Shown: piece after piece, positions 1-12,200 of the stretch
Numbering within the stretch: position 1 is the first letter of the stretch
Layout of the letters: every line of letters starts with the position of its first letter
Source of the DNA: Telmatactis stephensoni
Taxonomy: Eukaryota > Cnidaria > Anthozoa > Actiniaria > Isophelliidae
DNA: 64,000 nucleotides
Direction: 5' to 3'
NCBI GenBank assembly: GCA_029948255.1
Contig: JALIZF010001619.1
Location: 124,001-188,000, forward strand
Program-made: the position numbers and the translations under genes
Notes under the pieces: model-generated
Databases searched by the model: none
Seen by the model: the letters and a program-made list of their open reading frames with translations, nothing else
What the model was told of the DNA's origin: nothing

Positions 1-526
1 ACTTCAAAGAAGCGAGATAGCATACCAGATCCGTAAAGTGCTTTCGCAGGCTTCTTATATTAAAATGGATGAATGAAAAATTGATTGGCTTGTCTAAAAT
101 AGTTTTAAAACTATCTTCAACGTAATATTTGCAATTATTTATCAGATTATTGACATTTGCGAAAATGTTTTCATCAGGGTCACAAAAATTGTCAATGAAA
201 TTTGCCTTGGATTTAGTAAATGTGTTTTGAAATGGCTGGAATGCTAAACCATTGAGTTTATCGAAATTGTGAAACGGGCTCGAGCCATATTGTAATTCCA
301 GTATGGCTGAGTGGAAGTCTACGCTATCTAATGATGCGAAAGGCAATGCGTCATTTATGCATAAGCAACATAAATGGTTTAGCTCATTAGCATCAATAGA
401 ACTGTGTGCTTTGGATAGGCACGTAAGGTGTGAACGGTGGTGACAAACTGAACAATTAACTATTCTAGAATTTGAGTTTATGCGTTTACAGCATATTGTG
501 CATAAATTAGTTCTAGTTTTACGCAT
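1..526 (-). CDS. Non-LTR retrotransposon ORF2, 5' part (PHD finger + endonuclease start), cut by window edge
   Basis: Translating the minus strand from the ATG at 526 gives one open frame to the window edge, about 175 residues. It opens with a PHD/RING-like zinc ribbon: C-x2-C (CTICC), C-x2-C with following histidines (CSVCHH), and a final C-x2-C (CCLC). After a linker of about 95 residues it reads FSFIHFNIRSLRKHF, the usual first strand of the endonuclease/exonuclease/phosphatase domain of CR1/L2/L1-type elements (N in the active-site region). ORF2 proteins of this kind cut target DNA and reverse-transcribe the element RNA; the reverse transcriptase would lie to the left, outside the window. 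It lies 182 bp downstream of ORF1 on the same strand, the normal order for a LINE. The clade cannot be decided without the RT domain. Confidence 0.8.
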   Translation of the reverse strand, partial: MRKTRTNLCTICCKRINSNSRIVNCSVCHHRSHLTCLSKAHSSIDANELNHLCCLCINDALPFASLDSVDFHSAILELQYGSSPFHNFDKLNGLAFQPFQNTFTKSKANFIDNFCDPDENIFANVNNLINNCKYYVEDSFKTILDKPINFSFIHFNIRSLRKHFTDLVCYLASLK

Positions 527-707
527 ATTAATTCAGGCTGAAAATAGATAATAAATAAGTAAATAAATACAGTTTAACGTATCATAAAATATAATCATAT
601 GTCCACTTAGCTTGACAAGTTGTTCAGTTTGTTGCGGTTTTAGATACTTAGCCATGATGTTAATGTCATAGCTGTTGGATATTATAACGTCTGTTCTTTT
701 TGACATC

Positions 708-1535
708 TTATGTAGTATCCTTCTCCTGGCTCGCAAAGTGCTGATTTGAAGGGTTTTCTTGATTTTTCCAGCTTTCAAGAGGCGATTGGTAGCCCGCACT
801 GGCACCCAATGATCCATAAGGCGTGACATGGGTTGTTTGATGTTGATGTTGGCGGTCTTTTATTACCAGTCGATCGACATTAAAATATGCAATCTTTCCT
901 TCCTTTCTTGCGTTATTAAGGGCTTCTTGTTGTTGCTTTCTTCTCTCCATAACGCGGGACGAGAAATCTTCGTTGACATAGATCCCTGTACCCTTGAGTT
1001 TCCAGCCATTTTTAAGTGCCAATTCCTTGTCCTTATATCTTAGGAATTTAACGACCACTTGTCGGGGCTTTCGACTAGATTTTCCAGTCCTGTGGGCTCT
1101 CTCAATTTCAATTTCCTCTGGATAGCAAAACTCTAGCTTGGAATGGAGGAGCTCCCTGACTTTAGCTGCAGTGTCGGCCCATGTTTCGCTTTCCTCTTCC
1201 TCTAAACCACTAACTCTGATGTTATTTCTTCTACTTTGATTTTCTAAGTAGTCTATTTTGTCTTGATTTTCCATGATTTGTTTCTTTAAGACTTCAATTT
1301 TGGAGTCAAGGGATGCTGCATCTAGTTGTTTCTTTCGTAAGTCATCCACATCTCTTTGCGTGAACTGAAGGCTGTCCTTAATGCTTTGGATTTCTCGAGT
1401 GAGACTGTCAAATCTTGTATTAAAGCTGTCCATCAGCATATTAACAAATGTTTTAAAGCTGTCTTCCTGGATTTTGAGGTAATCTTTGAACAAATTTGTG
1501 CTTTCTTTACTAGAGCTAGATTTATCGGCCGCCAT
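708..1535 (-). CDS. Non-LTR retrotransposon ORF1 protein (coiled coil + RRM-like, L1-ORF1 type)
   Basis: The frame is open from 1625, but I prefer the ATG at 1535 (275 aa, starting MAADKSSSSKES) because it has an AAGATGGCGGC context and the upstream 30 residues look like untranslated leader. About residues 20-110 are a charged heptad region (coiled coil, probably for trimerisation). Then comes the motif RRNNIRVSGLEEEE, the hallmark first strand of the L1 ORF1p RNA-binding RRM, followed by IERAHRTGK and PRQVVVKFLRYKDKE, also family hallmarks. It ends in a basic C-terminal region (VMERRKQQQEALNNARKEGK). Such proteins bind element RNA and act as nucleic-acid chaperones. The frame is intact, so this copy may be fairly young. 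Confidence 0.85.
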   Translation of the reverse strand: MAADKSSSSKESTNLFKDYLKIQEDSFKTFVNMLMDSFNTRFDSLTREIQSIKDSLQFTQRDVDDLRKKQLDAASLDSKIEVLKKQIMENQDKIDYLENQSRRNNIRVSGLEEEESETWADTAAKVRELLHSKLEFCYPEEIEIERAHRTGKSSRKPRQVVVKFLRYKDKELALKNGWKLKGTGIYVNEDFSSRVMERRKQQQEALNNARKEGKIAYFNVDRLVIKDRQHQHQTTHVTPYGSLGASAGYQSPLESWKNQENPSNQHFASQEKDTT

Positions 1536-1640
1536 CTTCCATCGATCATGCGCATCTGTTATGGTCCATTTTATACTCATATAGAATTTGCTCCAGTCTC
1601 CATAACTCGTATAGCAATTTTGCATGAGTATGAAATAAAC

Positions 1641-3269
1641 TGTGCCGTACTGTGACTATATCATGTCCACGTTATCATCAAAAACATTCCAATTTCCTAT
1701 AGTGACCATGTCATTCTATTTTCCCAGTCATAATAAAACTACCGTAAGTCATCTACACTCTAATGACCCTGTTTACATGATGACATTAACAAAGACATAA
1801 GCAGAAGTGTTTTTACCAGTTCACATATATAGCATAACAACATAAACATATAACCATAAGAAAAGAAAAAATATATATTTGTTTTCTTATGCATATGCTT
1901 TATATGATTGTGCTTATGTCACAGTGTAAACCACACCTTTGACAAAATCTTTTGGCCAATTACAATGTGTGTTCTGTTCAATTTTTTTAAATATATTATT
2001 CAAAAGTGGTCACTCATGGGAAAGCTGAAATTCAAAGCAAACAAACAAACTGAGGTATGAACATCAAAATCATGTGTTGAGTCTGCGAGGACTAGTGCAA
2101 GCACCTACTTATGCTGGCAGTTTTACGATGCAGTCGATCAACCATCTGTCGTTTGGCATGACAAACAAGCGTGTTTTCAGTTTAGATATTTTTGTTGTCA
2201 ACTAAATGCGCTACAAGTGCTAGCAAAAAGTCAGCTTACTACAATACTGAATCAAGGTTTGTGTGACCAATAACCAGGTAAAAGGAACGAGTCGCTTTAA
2301 TAGAAGTTTATAAAGAGAAAAACATTCGAGGATTCAAATCATGCCGGCTCAGTTCAAATCAATGAGTTATTGATGTGCACAATTGCTTAGTTAAAACCTT
2401 CTCTGTTTCAATTATTTACACATTCACTTAATAGTAACGGCAAGAATACTTACCTGATAACTTTAGAGGAGAGACAAGCAAGTTCTTAGAGATTAAATAG
2501 AGAAATTGTGCAAATAAAACCTCGTGGTAGAGTCTGACTATCACCACACAACAACGATCGTCTCTCACGTGCAACGATGATTGGAGAGAGAGACTGGGCA
2601 CCACAACAGGAAACCCACTTAGCAAGTGGCGGCTTCTTTCTTTCTCTCCATGTTTTTCTTCCTTCCTTCCTCTTTCTTTCTTTCTTCTTTTCTATTTCTT
2701 TCTTGCTTGCTTCCTCTTTCTTTCCTTTCTTTTCCTTTCACTCATTCATTCATTCATTTTTCTTTCTTTCTTCCATTCATTCAATTCATTCTTCCTTCCT
2801 TCGTTCTTTCCCATACATTCTTTTCAGAGATAGATTTATAGATCCCCAAACTTAACCAACATATTTAAATAGATTTTTGAACTCATCTTTATTAAATAGA
2901 GTACTACATTATATGTTATTAATTTTTATGTTCACTCTAATAAATATCTCTAATATATTATAGTATTTATTAATAGGGATAATGTAATAGTTTTAAGTCC
3001 ATACACTTTGTCTTTACTTCTTGTGACATTGTTTTTTTGCATCTTGTTTTAAGTACGTACTGGTCAAAGCCGAACCTTTTGGTTTGGAATAAAAATCTCC
3101 GTAATAATCTTGATTCGCGGATCTTACGTTTAAAAAAGCGCTAACGGAACGCTCAATACGTACGTAAAACGCAGCACTATCACGTGTTTCACTACGTCTA
3201 TTGCACGACCAGCGCCAAATGGTTTAAAATCTTTAAAAATTCACCGCACTAATTTACACGTCAATCTTG
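1641..3269. other. Intergenic DNA between LINE and GARNL3-like gene
   Basis: I see no convincing exon here. It is AT-rich, with a pyrimidine tract at 2630-2830 (listed separately). It includes the region beyond the GARNL3-like stop codon, hence that gene's 3' UTR and poly(A) site, which I cannot place. Confidence 0.5.
2633..2822. repeat. Pyrimidine-rich (TTTC)n/(ATTC)n low-complexity tract
   Basis: Runs of ctttctttc, cttccttcc and cattcattcatt alternate for about 190 bp. The serine/phenylalanine-rich open frames here are products of the repeat, not genes. Confidence 0.85.
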
Positions 3270-6200
3270 TTACGTATTTAAGCTTCGTTCATGAAATCTT
3301 GAGTTCTCAACATCGTTTTGTTGGAAAACTTCGTTAGAATGTACATAGGTGTGTAAAGGTAGGGGAGAAGAGCGAGTCCTTGAAATGCTTTCCTTTTCTG
3401 GTGAGATTTCTTTCTGCGATTTATTTCGCTCAGTTGACACTCGTCGAACTCTTTCTGTAGGGTCTTCATCTGTGTTTGATATCAGAGATGCCAGAGTATC
3501 ATCGGTAGGTATTTTGACTGTTGCCATTGGAGATAAGAACTGTCCCATTAACGTATACACAGATATTTTATAGATATTGTATTGTTCACTGTTTGGTGTG
3601 AGAGTAGAGGTTGAGTGTCCGTTTGATATAGGACTGCTCGCTGTTTTGGGTGGTGACGCTGTGAAATAAATGTCCCACTGAAATAAAATAAGCATGGAGT
3701 GTGAGTTTTTAAAGAATGAAGGTTAAAAAAGTCAATGATATAAGGATGTCAAGGATGCACGGAGGAGCAAGGATGCCATAGTTGGTTAGCGCGTGGCCTT
3801 TTGTTCAAGAGGTCGCAAGTTCGTTTCACAGTTTCCTCGCATCCTTGTTTCGACGTCTTTCCTTTCCGTGTAGCTTTAATTAGCTTTTAATACCCGTAAA
3901 ACGGGTGGCATTTATTGTCGTGTGTTCCTTCACCTCAAATTGATCTTACAGAGGGCACCTTCTATCCCCTCCCCCTCCAACAATGCTCTATGGGTTCGTA
4001 GGAGTGTAAAACGGACAGCGCTATACCGTGACTGTGTCAGTACCATGTTGTTTGTAAAAACTGATTTGAAATTCGTGTCGTAACCGCGTCGTTTTCACAG
4101 TCATTCTAATGTACAACTGTATCGAGCTACAAAGATTGGAGGGAAGTCAAAACAAGGACAAACCAACTGGTTAACAACGTACCTTAGATGTAATGAGGTG
4201 AAGCTGTGGTAAAACAAGTGTGTGGACAAGGTTGCCATTGACAACGAGACGAATTTCAATGGTCGTGTTGGTGAACGCCAATAAATAAGGAAACGCACAG
4301 ACTGCAGAATAAAATGAAACAAACTATGTGACTTGTTATTCAGTTGTTTATTATGTAATCGTGGGTATATTATACATACGCCCTGATTGGTCGAGAACCA
4401 TGTGTGATTACAGTACACATGCATAGATGACGTCACAGAATCTTACGCGCGGTACAATTGATTGAAATATTTCGATGAATATCATCTAAAACAAATAGAT
4501 TCCATTTTTCTGTGGATGCATGTGTACTCAAGAAGTCAAAATGTGGTGAGAACAACAGTCACGTCACTCGACTTCGTCTCGTGGTGTACTTTTTTGTTCT
4601 CGCCACAATTTGACGTCATCTGTGTGAGTACAGATGCACGGAAAAATCAGTGGAATCTAAGTGTTAACTAAATGATACTTGGTATATTACACGCACTCTG
4701 ATTGGTCAAGAACTGTGTCATTACAATGCACATGTACAGGTGACGTAATAGAATCTAATGTGCGCTCATATAGATTCCATTATTCCGTACGTCTGTACGC
4801 TAATAGATGCACAGTGGACACATCCACGATCCATTCCATCCTCATTATCTGTGCGCCTTTTAAATGTAACCAACGCCGAAGTTATTTACCATGCAATAAC
4901 GCACACGTGCTCACTCATTGCACATTAACTTACCAATAGATCGTGGAGCAGAATTCCAACTGAAGACAAAATTAGACGTTTGCTCTCCCGTCATCTTTTT
5001 AAACACTGACTGATCTGTAAAGCAGAAGAAGACAAGTGTGATTAACTATAAGGATACATTGGAAGTAGTCTTCTTTCCTTCAGCCAAGGGTGGAGTGCAA
5101 AGCCTCAGGGCACAAGCGCAATATAATGAATCTCAAAACAATAAATGAATGCATTGAATGCATAGTAAATTCAAGAAACTATTCGTGTGTTGCAGTAGCA
5201 AAGCAGTTAAACCATCTAAAAAGCTACACATCTTAGTCTTCTTGTCATGCTCTTCCAAATCCACGCATAAGAAGAAGTACAGTATTGCTGACAAGTACGT
5301 TACAAGGATTTGTTCAAAGAAACTCGACTCACGATTAAATGAAAGCAGCATTTCTGGTTCTTGATCTTCATAGACATCTAGAGCTGAAACTAGCGACGTT
5401 TTCTGCAAAATATCAAAAAAACGTCATATGAAAACTGTCAAAATGCACTTTGCCTTTAAAAGCTGATATCGTAATGATGCAGTGAATATTTTGTCATCAT
5501 AATAGCTTAAGAGTATCTACAGAATGTAATCTCTTCGTCTCTCCAGTATGGTGTACAACATCAAAGTAATGTTTCTACGTTCTACAATTGCAATGTATCA
5601 ATATATTTCTAATACCTTAAGAGTATCTACAGAATGTAACCTCTTCGTCTCTCCAGTATGGTGTATAACATCAAAGTAATGCTTGTATCCTACACATATT
5701 AAAGGCTCTTTACACTGGGTTAGGAACACTGTCATCAGTAAAGGTGAATCTCCAACCGTGACTTCCTGATAAATATAATAAAAAACATTTGTTTTATCGT
5801 CATAGAAACCGTTGGCATGGAAATAGTTGTCATAGAAACCATTGTGATGGGAACAGTCAAGGTGAAAACGATTGCTGTCAAGGAAACATTGTCATTTTAA
5901 CCATTGTCAAAGTATCATTTTCGTGAAAACAGTTGTCATGCAAACAGTCGTCGTAAAAACGGTTGTTGTCATAGAAACATTGTTGCTGTCTAGTAACCAT
6001 TGTCAAAATACTTTTTTGATGCAATCAGTTGCCATGGGAAAAGTCTTCGCGAGTACGATTACTGTTATGGAAACAATTGTTGTCATGGAAATAGTACATC
6101 ACCTTGACGACAACGAATCCATCAGTTAGTTCACGTGTGCTACAAGTAGTTGATGTCCAGGTGCTCCAAACCACTGGGTGTTTCCACTTCATGAGTAACA

Positions 6201-9200
6201 CTTTTTTACCACATGCCACGCCCATAAATAGGGGGTGACTACCACTGGTATGGGTTACTGCATAAAGGTGACAACCTATAGAGAACATTGATTATAATAT
6301 ACGATAAGAGACCGGTTGTATATTATTATTATTGTTATTATTAAGGTATAGCACCATGCCACGCCCATAAATAGGGGGTGACTACCACTGGTATGGGTTA
6401 CTGCATAAAGGTGACAACCTATAGAGAACATTGGTTATAATATACGATAAGAGACCGGTTGTATATTATTATTATTGTTATTATATATGGTATAGCACCA
6501 TGCCACGCCCATAAATAGGGGCTGACTACCACTGGTATGGGTTACTGCATAAAGATGACAACCTATAGAGAACACTGGTTATAATATACGATAATAGACC
6601 GGTTATACATGGTATAGCACCATGCCACGCCCATAAATAGAACTAGATTGGTTATTTATATGAGTGAGGAGTTGGCTGGGTTAATGATACCTTTGGTTTT
6701 TTGTAGTTTGTGTTGTTTGCAGTTGTCTTTAACTTTTACAGCTTGTTCTTCATCTTCAAAGTCAGGCAATTTAAAAACGCAGACTCTTGAGTTGTGGAAC
6801 TCTTTACCTATTGGTAATCAATAATACAGCATCAATACAGTCTGCAAATACATTATGAACGAGTACAATTTCTGTTGCACGTTACAAAGCAAACCCATAT
6901 TTCATGGTTACCATAGTTACTAACCTTTCTCGACGCGGAAAAGTAATAATCCATAAGCTTCTACTACACTAAGTTGTTTAGCGACAACAGTCTTGTCAAA
7001 TAACGGACGAATCTTTCCTCCTGCATGCCAATTAAAAGAAAATGAATAGGCGAACGAAAGAATGAATGAATGAATGGATAATGGCTAGATGGATAGATGG
7101 ATGATGGATTGAAAATGGATGAATAATCCATGAATATAAGAACAACGAACGAATGGATATATATAGTGAAAAAATGAATGAATAAATGAATGAAAGCGCA
7201 CATCAAGCATACGCGCATTCATACGTACTCACCATGAACAAGATAAATTCCATTTTCTGTTCCAAGCACCAATGCATCACCTACAAGAACACGTGTGAAG
7301 GTGAGAAGAGTCTTATACACCTATTTCAATAAACGTTGTCGTCAAAAACCTACGCGACTCACCCGAAAGGAAGCATGGGTAAAAATTAATAAAGCTAAAT
7401 ACAAATATCCACACCATAATTCAACTTCAGCTTGCCATGACCTAATACATCAAAGAGCTTCATTGATGATGCTAAAATCAAGACCAATACGGAAAAGAGA
7501 GTGAAATTTTGCAACTACCCATACTCCTTTTCGGTCTAGTCGCGTAGGCTTGAGACCTCTCATACGACAACCTTTTTTGAAATAGATATATACAGAGCGT
7601 CTTGAGCCTGATATTCGTAGTGACCGTTTATGTCAGGCCCCGATCACCATGGACGTCTACAATAGAGCAACTCCCGCATGAGTGTAAATTTTGTCCTTGG
7701 TGTGTCTCGCTCTGTCTTTACAGCGATCTTTAATCAAGTTTGATATTTAATCAAATAAAACGCTATTTCTCGGTCAAACCAAAGCAGTTCTAAATTTGTC
7801 ATAAAAAATTTCGATCATGTCCCGGTATAAACCAGACAAATATAGTAAAAGTGAAGAGTGAATGAATAAACGTACCCCATGAATCACCGCATAATATCCT
7901 GTGAGGGAAATCTTCATAAACATTTTGTGGTTGCCATGGCTACACAAGAGAATATATCAGTTATTTGAAAAAATGATATCGAGGCTAGGAAGTTCTTTAA
8001 ACATGCAACAGTGCAAAATTAGATCCCTACCTCGACCTTAATGTTAGCTGATGTACTAATAAGACTTGTAGGTGCGTCACCCTTCACAATGGTTTTTAAC
8101 TTTAAAGACTGGAGATAAAAAAGTGAAAACCGTTAAGACATGGACTGAAGGGAAAAGAAGAAGAGAAGTATAAAAATGATCATGAGACGTTACGCCAAAG
8201 AGAAGGCATGGAAGGAAGTTTAAAAGAGGGTAAAGAGGTGGAAGGGTGCAGTTCGTGTGCATTATGTGGACGTAAATAAATGAAGTGGGAAGTAAGGTTT
8301 TTAAAAGAACTAGTTTCAAACAAGTACTCACCTGACCAAATTGAACAAAAAGTTGTTCGCGTTCCTTGTCTTTTCGTTTGTTTCCTCGTGGCTGATCGGA
8401 AATGGCGTCTCCCCAAGACTTACGAACGCTGATTTTCTGCACGAGAAAAAAAAAATTGCATGGTTATACATGGAAAAGAGATTCCAGGACACTGAGCGTA
8501 AAATTGTAAAAATGCAATTCGATTCCTCAGCTTTTTAGAGCCTGGGCCTGGTTGTACGAAGGTTGGATAAAGTTATTCAAAGGATAAGAGTTATCCACTG
8601 TATAGATTTTGTATAGATTTTATCGGATGGATAAGGATTTATCCTCTGAATAGCGCTATTCACCCTTCGTACAACCGGTCCCTGATTGTCAAATCACTCC
8701 TGCGACTACGCTAACGATGTCATGCAAACAACTGAAGGGTGACAATAGAATGGCCTAAGTGACTTTTGGTTGACAACCAGAGATATTTTACAATAGGGAA
8801 GTCCCACAGTACCATTTTGAACCATTTGAGAAAACTTGAGAAATCAACTTAAAAGCCATTTAAGCCGTTTTCACTGGCACCTCTTGAAACCTGCGTCAGT
8901 CGCAACATTGTCACTTACTTCGTGCATATGTTCCTGACATAATCTTGTTATAAGACTCTCTAATGTACGCTGACGTCTACTGCTAAAGATGGGTGACGAA
9001 TAAGCAGCCTTTTCACCATTGATTACTACAAACAAATTAACATGGCGATGAATACTTCTAGAACAATGTTAGCAACGCTGAGGATTGATTCTAGAACAAA
9101 GCTACAAAACACTGAAGATTGATTCTAGAACAAATTAAAGCTACTAACACTGATGATTGATTCTAGAACAAAAACGTACATTTAACGAGCAAGAAATTCC

Positions 9201-12200
9201 TGAATTCTTGATGATTGTGAAAGACGGTTGGACAAGGGAGGGGAGGACCAAATATTGGGACATTCTTTTCTGTAAACGTTGTTACTCTACAAGAAAAAGT
9301 AGATAAACAATATTATGATATCAAAACAGCAATACATTTCTAACAAACAATAAATCATTAGAAGAGGGTGTTGCTCCAGAAAAGATACGAACCTGTAACT
9401 ATCATCTGATTTATTGTAGGTTACCAATACAAACACATCTAGTAAATCATTAAGGACGCAAACGCCGACAGGTGGCCTTTCATTTCTAGACTATTCATTC
9501 GTTACCTAATATGTCCATTCATGTCTTTATTCATAAATTCTGAATCATTTGATTAACTCCTTTAATCACTAATTCACTGATTCACTGTTCAAGCCAATTA
9601 TTTATGCATTCATTCATTTATGCACTCAGTAGTTTATATACACCTATTAATTATTCATTCATTTATCCATCCATTCATTCATTTATTCATTTATCCATCC
9701 ATCCATCCATCCATCCATCCATCCATCCATCCATCCATCCATCCATCCATCCATCCATCCAACCATTCATTCGTTCATTCATCCATCCATCCATCCATCC
9801 ATCCATCCATCCATCCATCCATCCAACCATTCATTCGTTCATTCATCCATCCATCCATCCATCCATCCATCCATCCATTCATTCGTTCGTTCGCATTTGA
9901 AAACGCTCATGTTAAATTTGCGCGTTATATATAAATGTTATTAAGGTTATCATTCATTCTTTCTTCCTTTTTTCTCTTATCCATCCATCCATCCATTCAT
10001 TCATTCATTTTCTCTAAGTAACAAGGACTTGACTGTATAACAAAAGGATACGAGTAAATTTAGACTTGACACCCATAGGAGTAAAGGAAGGTTTATCATC
10101 TTCATTGTCTTGAAAGACAATGATTACGATATCATTACCAATGTGGCGCTTGCGTTCAACCTGTAACAATAGAAGAACATCAGAATTAATGAATACACCA
10201 AAGTTGTCAATAATTAAACGAATCTGTCACAAACCATCAGTACAGTCAAGAGAGTATGGACAGCTACACTACAAACCTGTTGTGGATTGTCAGGCGAGTA
10301 AGGAAGAAGCGACGAAACATGAAACATGATTTCATGACCTTCGTATATTGTAAAAACAGACATTGAACCAGTCATGTCATCTGAAAAGAAAACAAGATTT
10401 TATAACCTTCAAGGTAGTACTCCACGGCTCAGTTCGAAAGTGGGTTTGCGTTAACCCAGCTGCCAAATCTAAAGAAAACCATTTTTAACCCTTAGTTAAT
10501 TAGTGTCACCCCGCTTGCAAACAACAATGTTGTTCACCATCTTTGAGAGATTGTGCGCTCATCAGAATTGAAAAGAGAAAATTGAAAATACGCAAGGGTC
10601 GATCAGTAAGTGAAGTTTTTTGTTAGTTTACGTTTTTCATTTCTATTTTCACTATGCACACACGAAAGTAAGATGTAGAAGTAGTTTTTGCATTTTTCCT
10701 TTTCTATCTCATCATTTTTTTCTTCTCCTCTCATCATTTTTTGTTCTCTCTCCTCACAAGAAATGTAAAACGTTACTCACTTTTTACGTCGAGTCCACCA
10801 CGGTACCGTTGCCATCCCCGTAATGTGATTCGATCACCAAGTAAATCCAAGAATTGATTAAAGTCTTCGCTACCAGTTTCTAAATAATGCAAAAAACGTT
10901 TATACATAGTGAACTTTACAAGTCAAGGCAAGTCTACACTTGGGTGCATATCTTAAACAATTACATATCTGAACGAATCTTAGGGTCTACATCTACGTTT
11001 TGCATGACAATTGGAGTTTCGTGGAAAAGTGAGAACGGTGAACTATGGGACTTTTGGTTTGCTTCTTATTATCATTATTATAATTAATGAATGTTTAATG
11101 AATATTAAACATATTATCGATCCATCAAGCTACATACCATTGCTAAACATCTCATCATCACTTGTTTGACCTGCCTTGGCATAAAGAACACCGAACTTAA
11201 AGTTGACAGATCCCTGCACAAAAAAAAAGAGAGCATATTATATATTACGCACATTCTGATTGGTCGAAAACCGTGTGTTACTACAGTACAGGTGTATAGA
11301 TGACGTCATTGAATCTTACACGTGCTCTGATTGGTTGAGGTGTTTAAATGAATATTACGTAAAGCAAATAGATTCCATTTTTCTGTGGGTCTGTACTCTA
11401 ATGGATGCATAGAAGACGTCAAAATGTGGTGAGAACAAAAGTCACACCCACTCGACTTCACCTCGTGGTGTACTTTACTGTTCTCACAACATTTTGACGT
11501 CATCTCAGTAAGCATCTATTAGAGTACAGAAAAATGGAGTCTGATTGTTAAAAAACGGAAAAAATAAACAATTACGATAACAAACCTCTTGTTCCTCCAG
11601 GGTCAATAATTCCTTAAAATGGAACAAGAGAAAATAATTGTTAGCACATGATTATTTCTTATTTTATCTCATATTAAACTCATACCCCTCATTGCCACTG
11701 ACCCTCCCAGTTACCCTGGAGCTTTTCTTTTTTTTGGCAAGGACAAGTTACGTGCCGTAGGAAAACTTGTTGATACGTTTAAAGAAACTCGTATCAGAAA
11801 AACTTTTTCGTTTAGATGCAGCTTTATAGTGAAACGTTTTAAATGAAGGCATGAGAATTAAATTTCCAGACACAAGATTCGTGCATACATTAGGCTCATT
11901 TTATCTTTATGTCGCTAGTGCCCACAGTGCTACCAAATTAGGTGTCAGCGGGCTCTACCAATCACACGTACCTGTTGAAATTCAGGACTTAGTACTTCCT
12001 TGGGACCTTTCTCGCATTTCTCGATACCAAAAGATCTACAGAACACAAGTAAGCAGTTAGTCGAATAAAAAAGGTGCATTTCCCTCCCTGTGTGGATGAA
12101 GTGAGAACGGCCCCTGTTACGGCCCAATTCCGGATGAAATCTGTAACATGTCTACAGATTTCGTATCGGGTGGAAGTCTTGAAAAAAGAAAATGGAAATG

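Larger units (their letters stand above)
1..1640 (-). mobile_element. LINE (non-LTR retrotransposon), 5' portion
   Basis: ORF1 (1535-708) and ORF2 (526-1 and beyond) are collinear on the minus strand and both open, with a 181-bp spacer (527-707). The 5' boundary is estimated just upstream of the earliest in-frame ATG at 1625; no target-site duplication can be paired because the 3' end is outside the window. Confidence 0.75.
4183..8436 (-). other. GARNL3: Linker and CNH (citron homology) exons of the GARNL3-like gene
   Basis: Linker exons 8436-8332 and 8108-8031 encode a basic segment ([12 protein letters not shown]) and [19 protein letters not shown] exons are 7939-7876, 7280-7233, 7020-6925, 6807-6691, 6275-6103, 5765-5616, 5402-5333, 5014-4934 and 4301-4183. 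Diagnostic blocks are [59 protein letters not shown] and [18 protein letters not shown], all in the order found in vertebrate GARNL3. Two of these exons (6275 and 5765) have partial tandem copies next to them, listed separately. Confidence 0.9.
8919..11213 (-). other. GARNL3: RapGAP-domain exons of the GARNL3-like gene
   Basis: Seven exons: 11213-11138, 10879-10781, 10380-10277, 10160-10052, 9438-9393, 9286-9180 and 9025-8919, about residues 195-411. Exon 10160-10052 encodes [18 protein letters not shown]. The asparagine of RHIGND (about residue 297) is the 'Asn thumb' that replaces a catalytic arginine finger in RapGAPs, so catalytic competence looks retained. Exon 10380-10277 encodes the conserved [17 protein letters not shown] block and 10879-10781 the block around [11 protein letters not shown]. 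The 9286 acceptor was chosen over a nearer AG at 9270-9271 because only it preserves frame and gives [17 protein letters not shown]. Confidence 0.92.

Noticed and set aside
533..829. 98-residue minus-strand frame overlapping the end of LINE ORF1
   Set aside because: It overlaps the end of ORF1 in another frame and runs into the ORF1-ORF2 spacer; no family signature. A frameshifted ORF1 tail is possible but unsupported.
9270..9271. Nearer AG as acceptor for the GARNL3 exon 9286-9180
   Set aside because: It breaks the reading frame and loses the conserved residues before NVPIFGPP; the AG at 9287-9288 fits both.
9604..9934. His/Pro/Ser/Ile-rich frames
   Set aside because: Translation of the (ATCC)n microsatellite in a GARNL3 intron.
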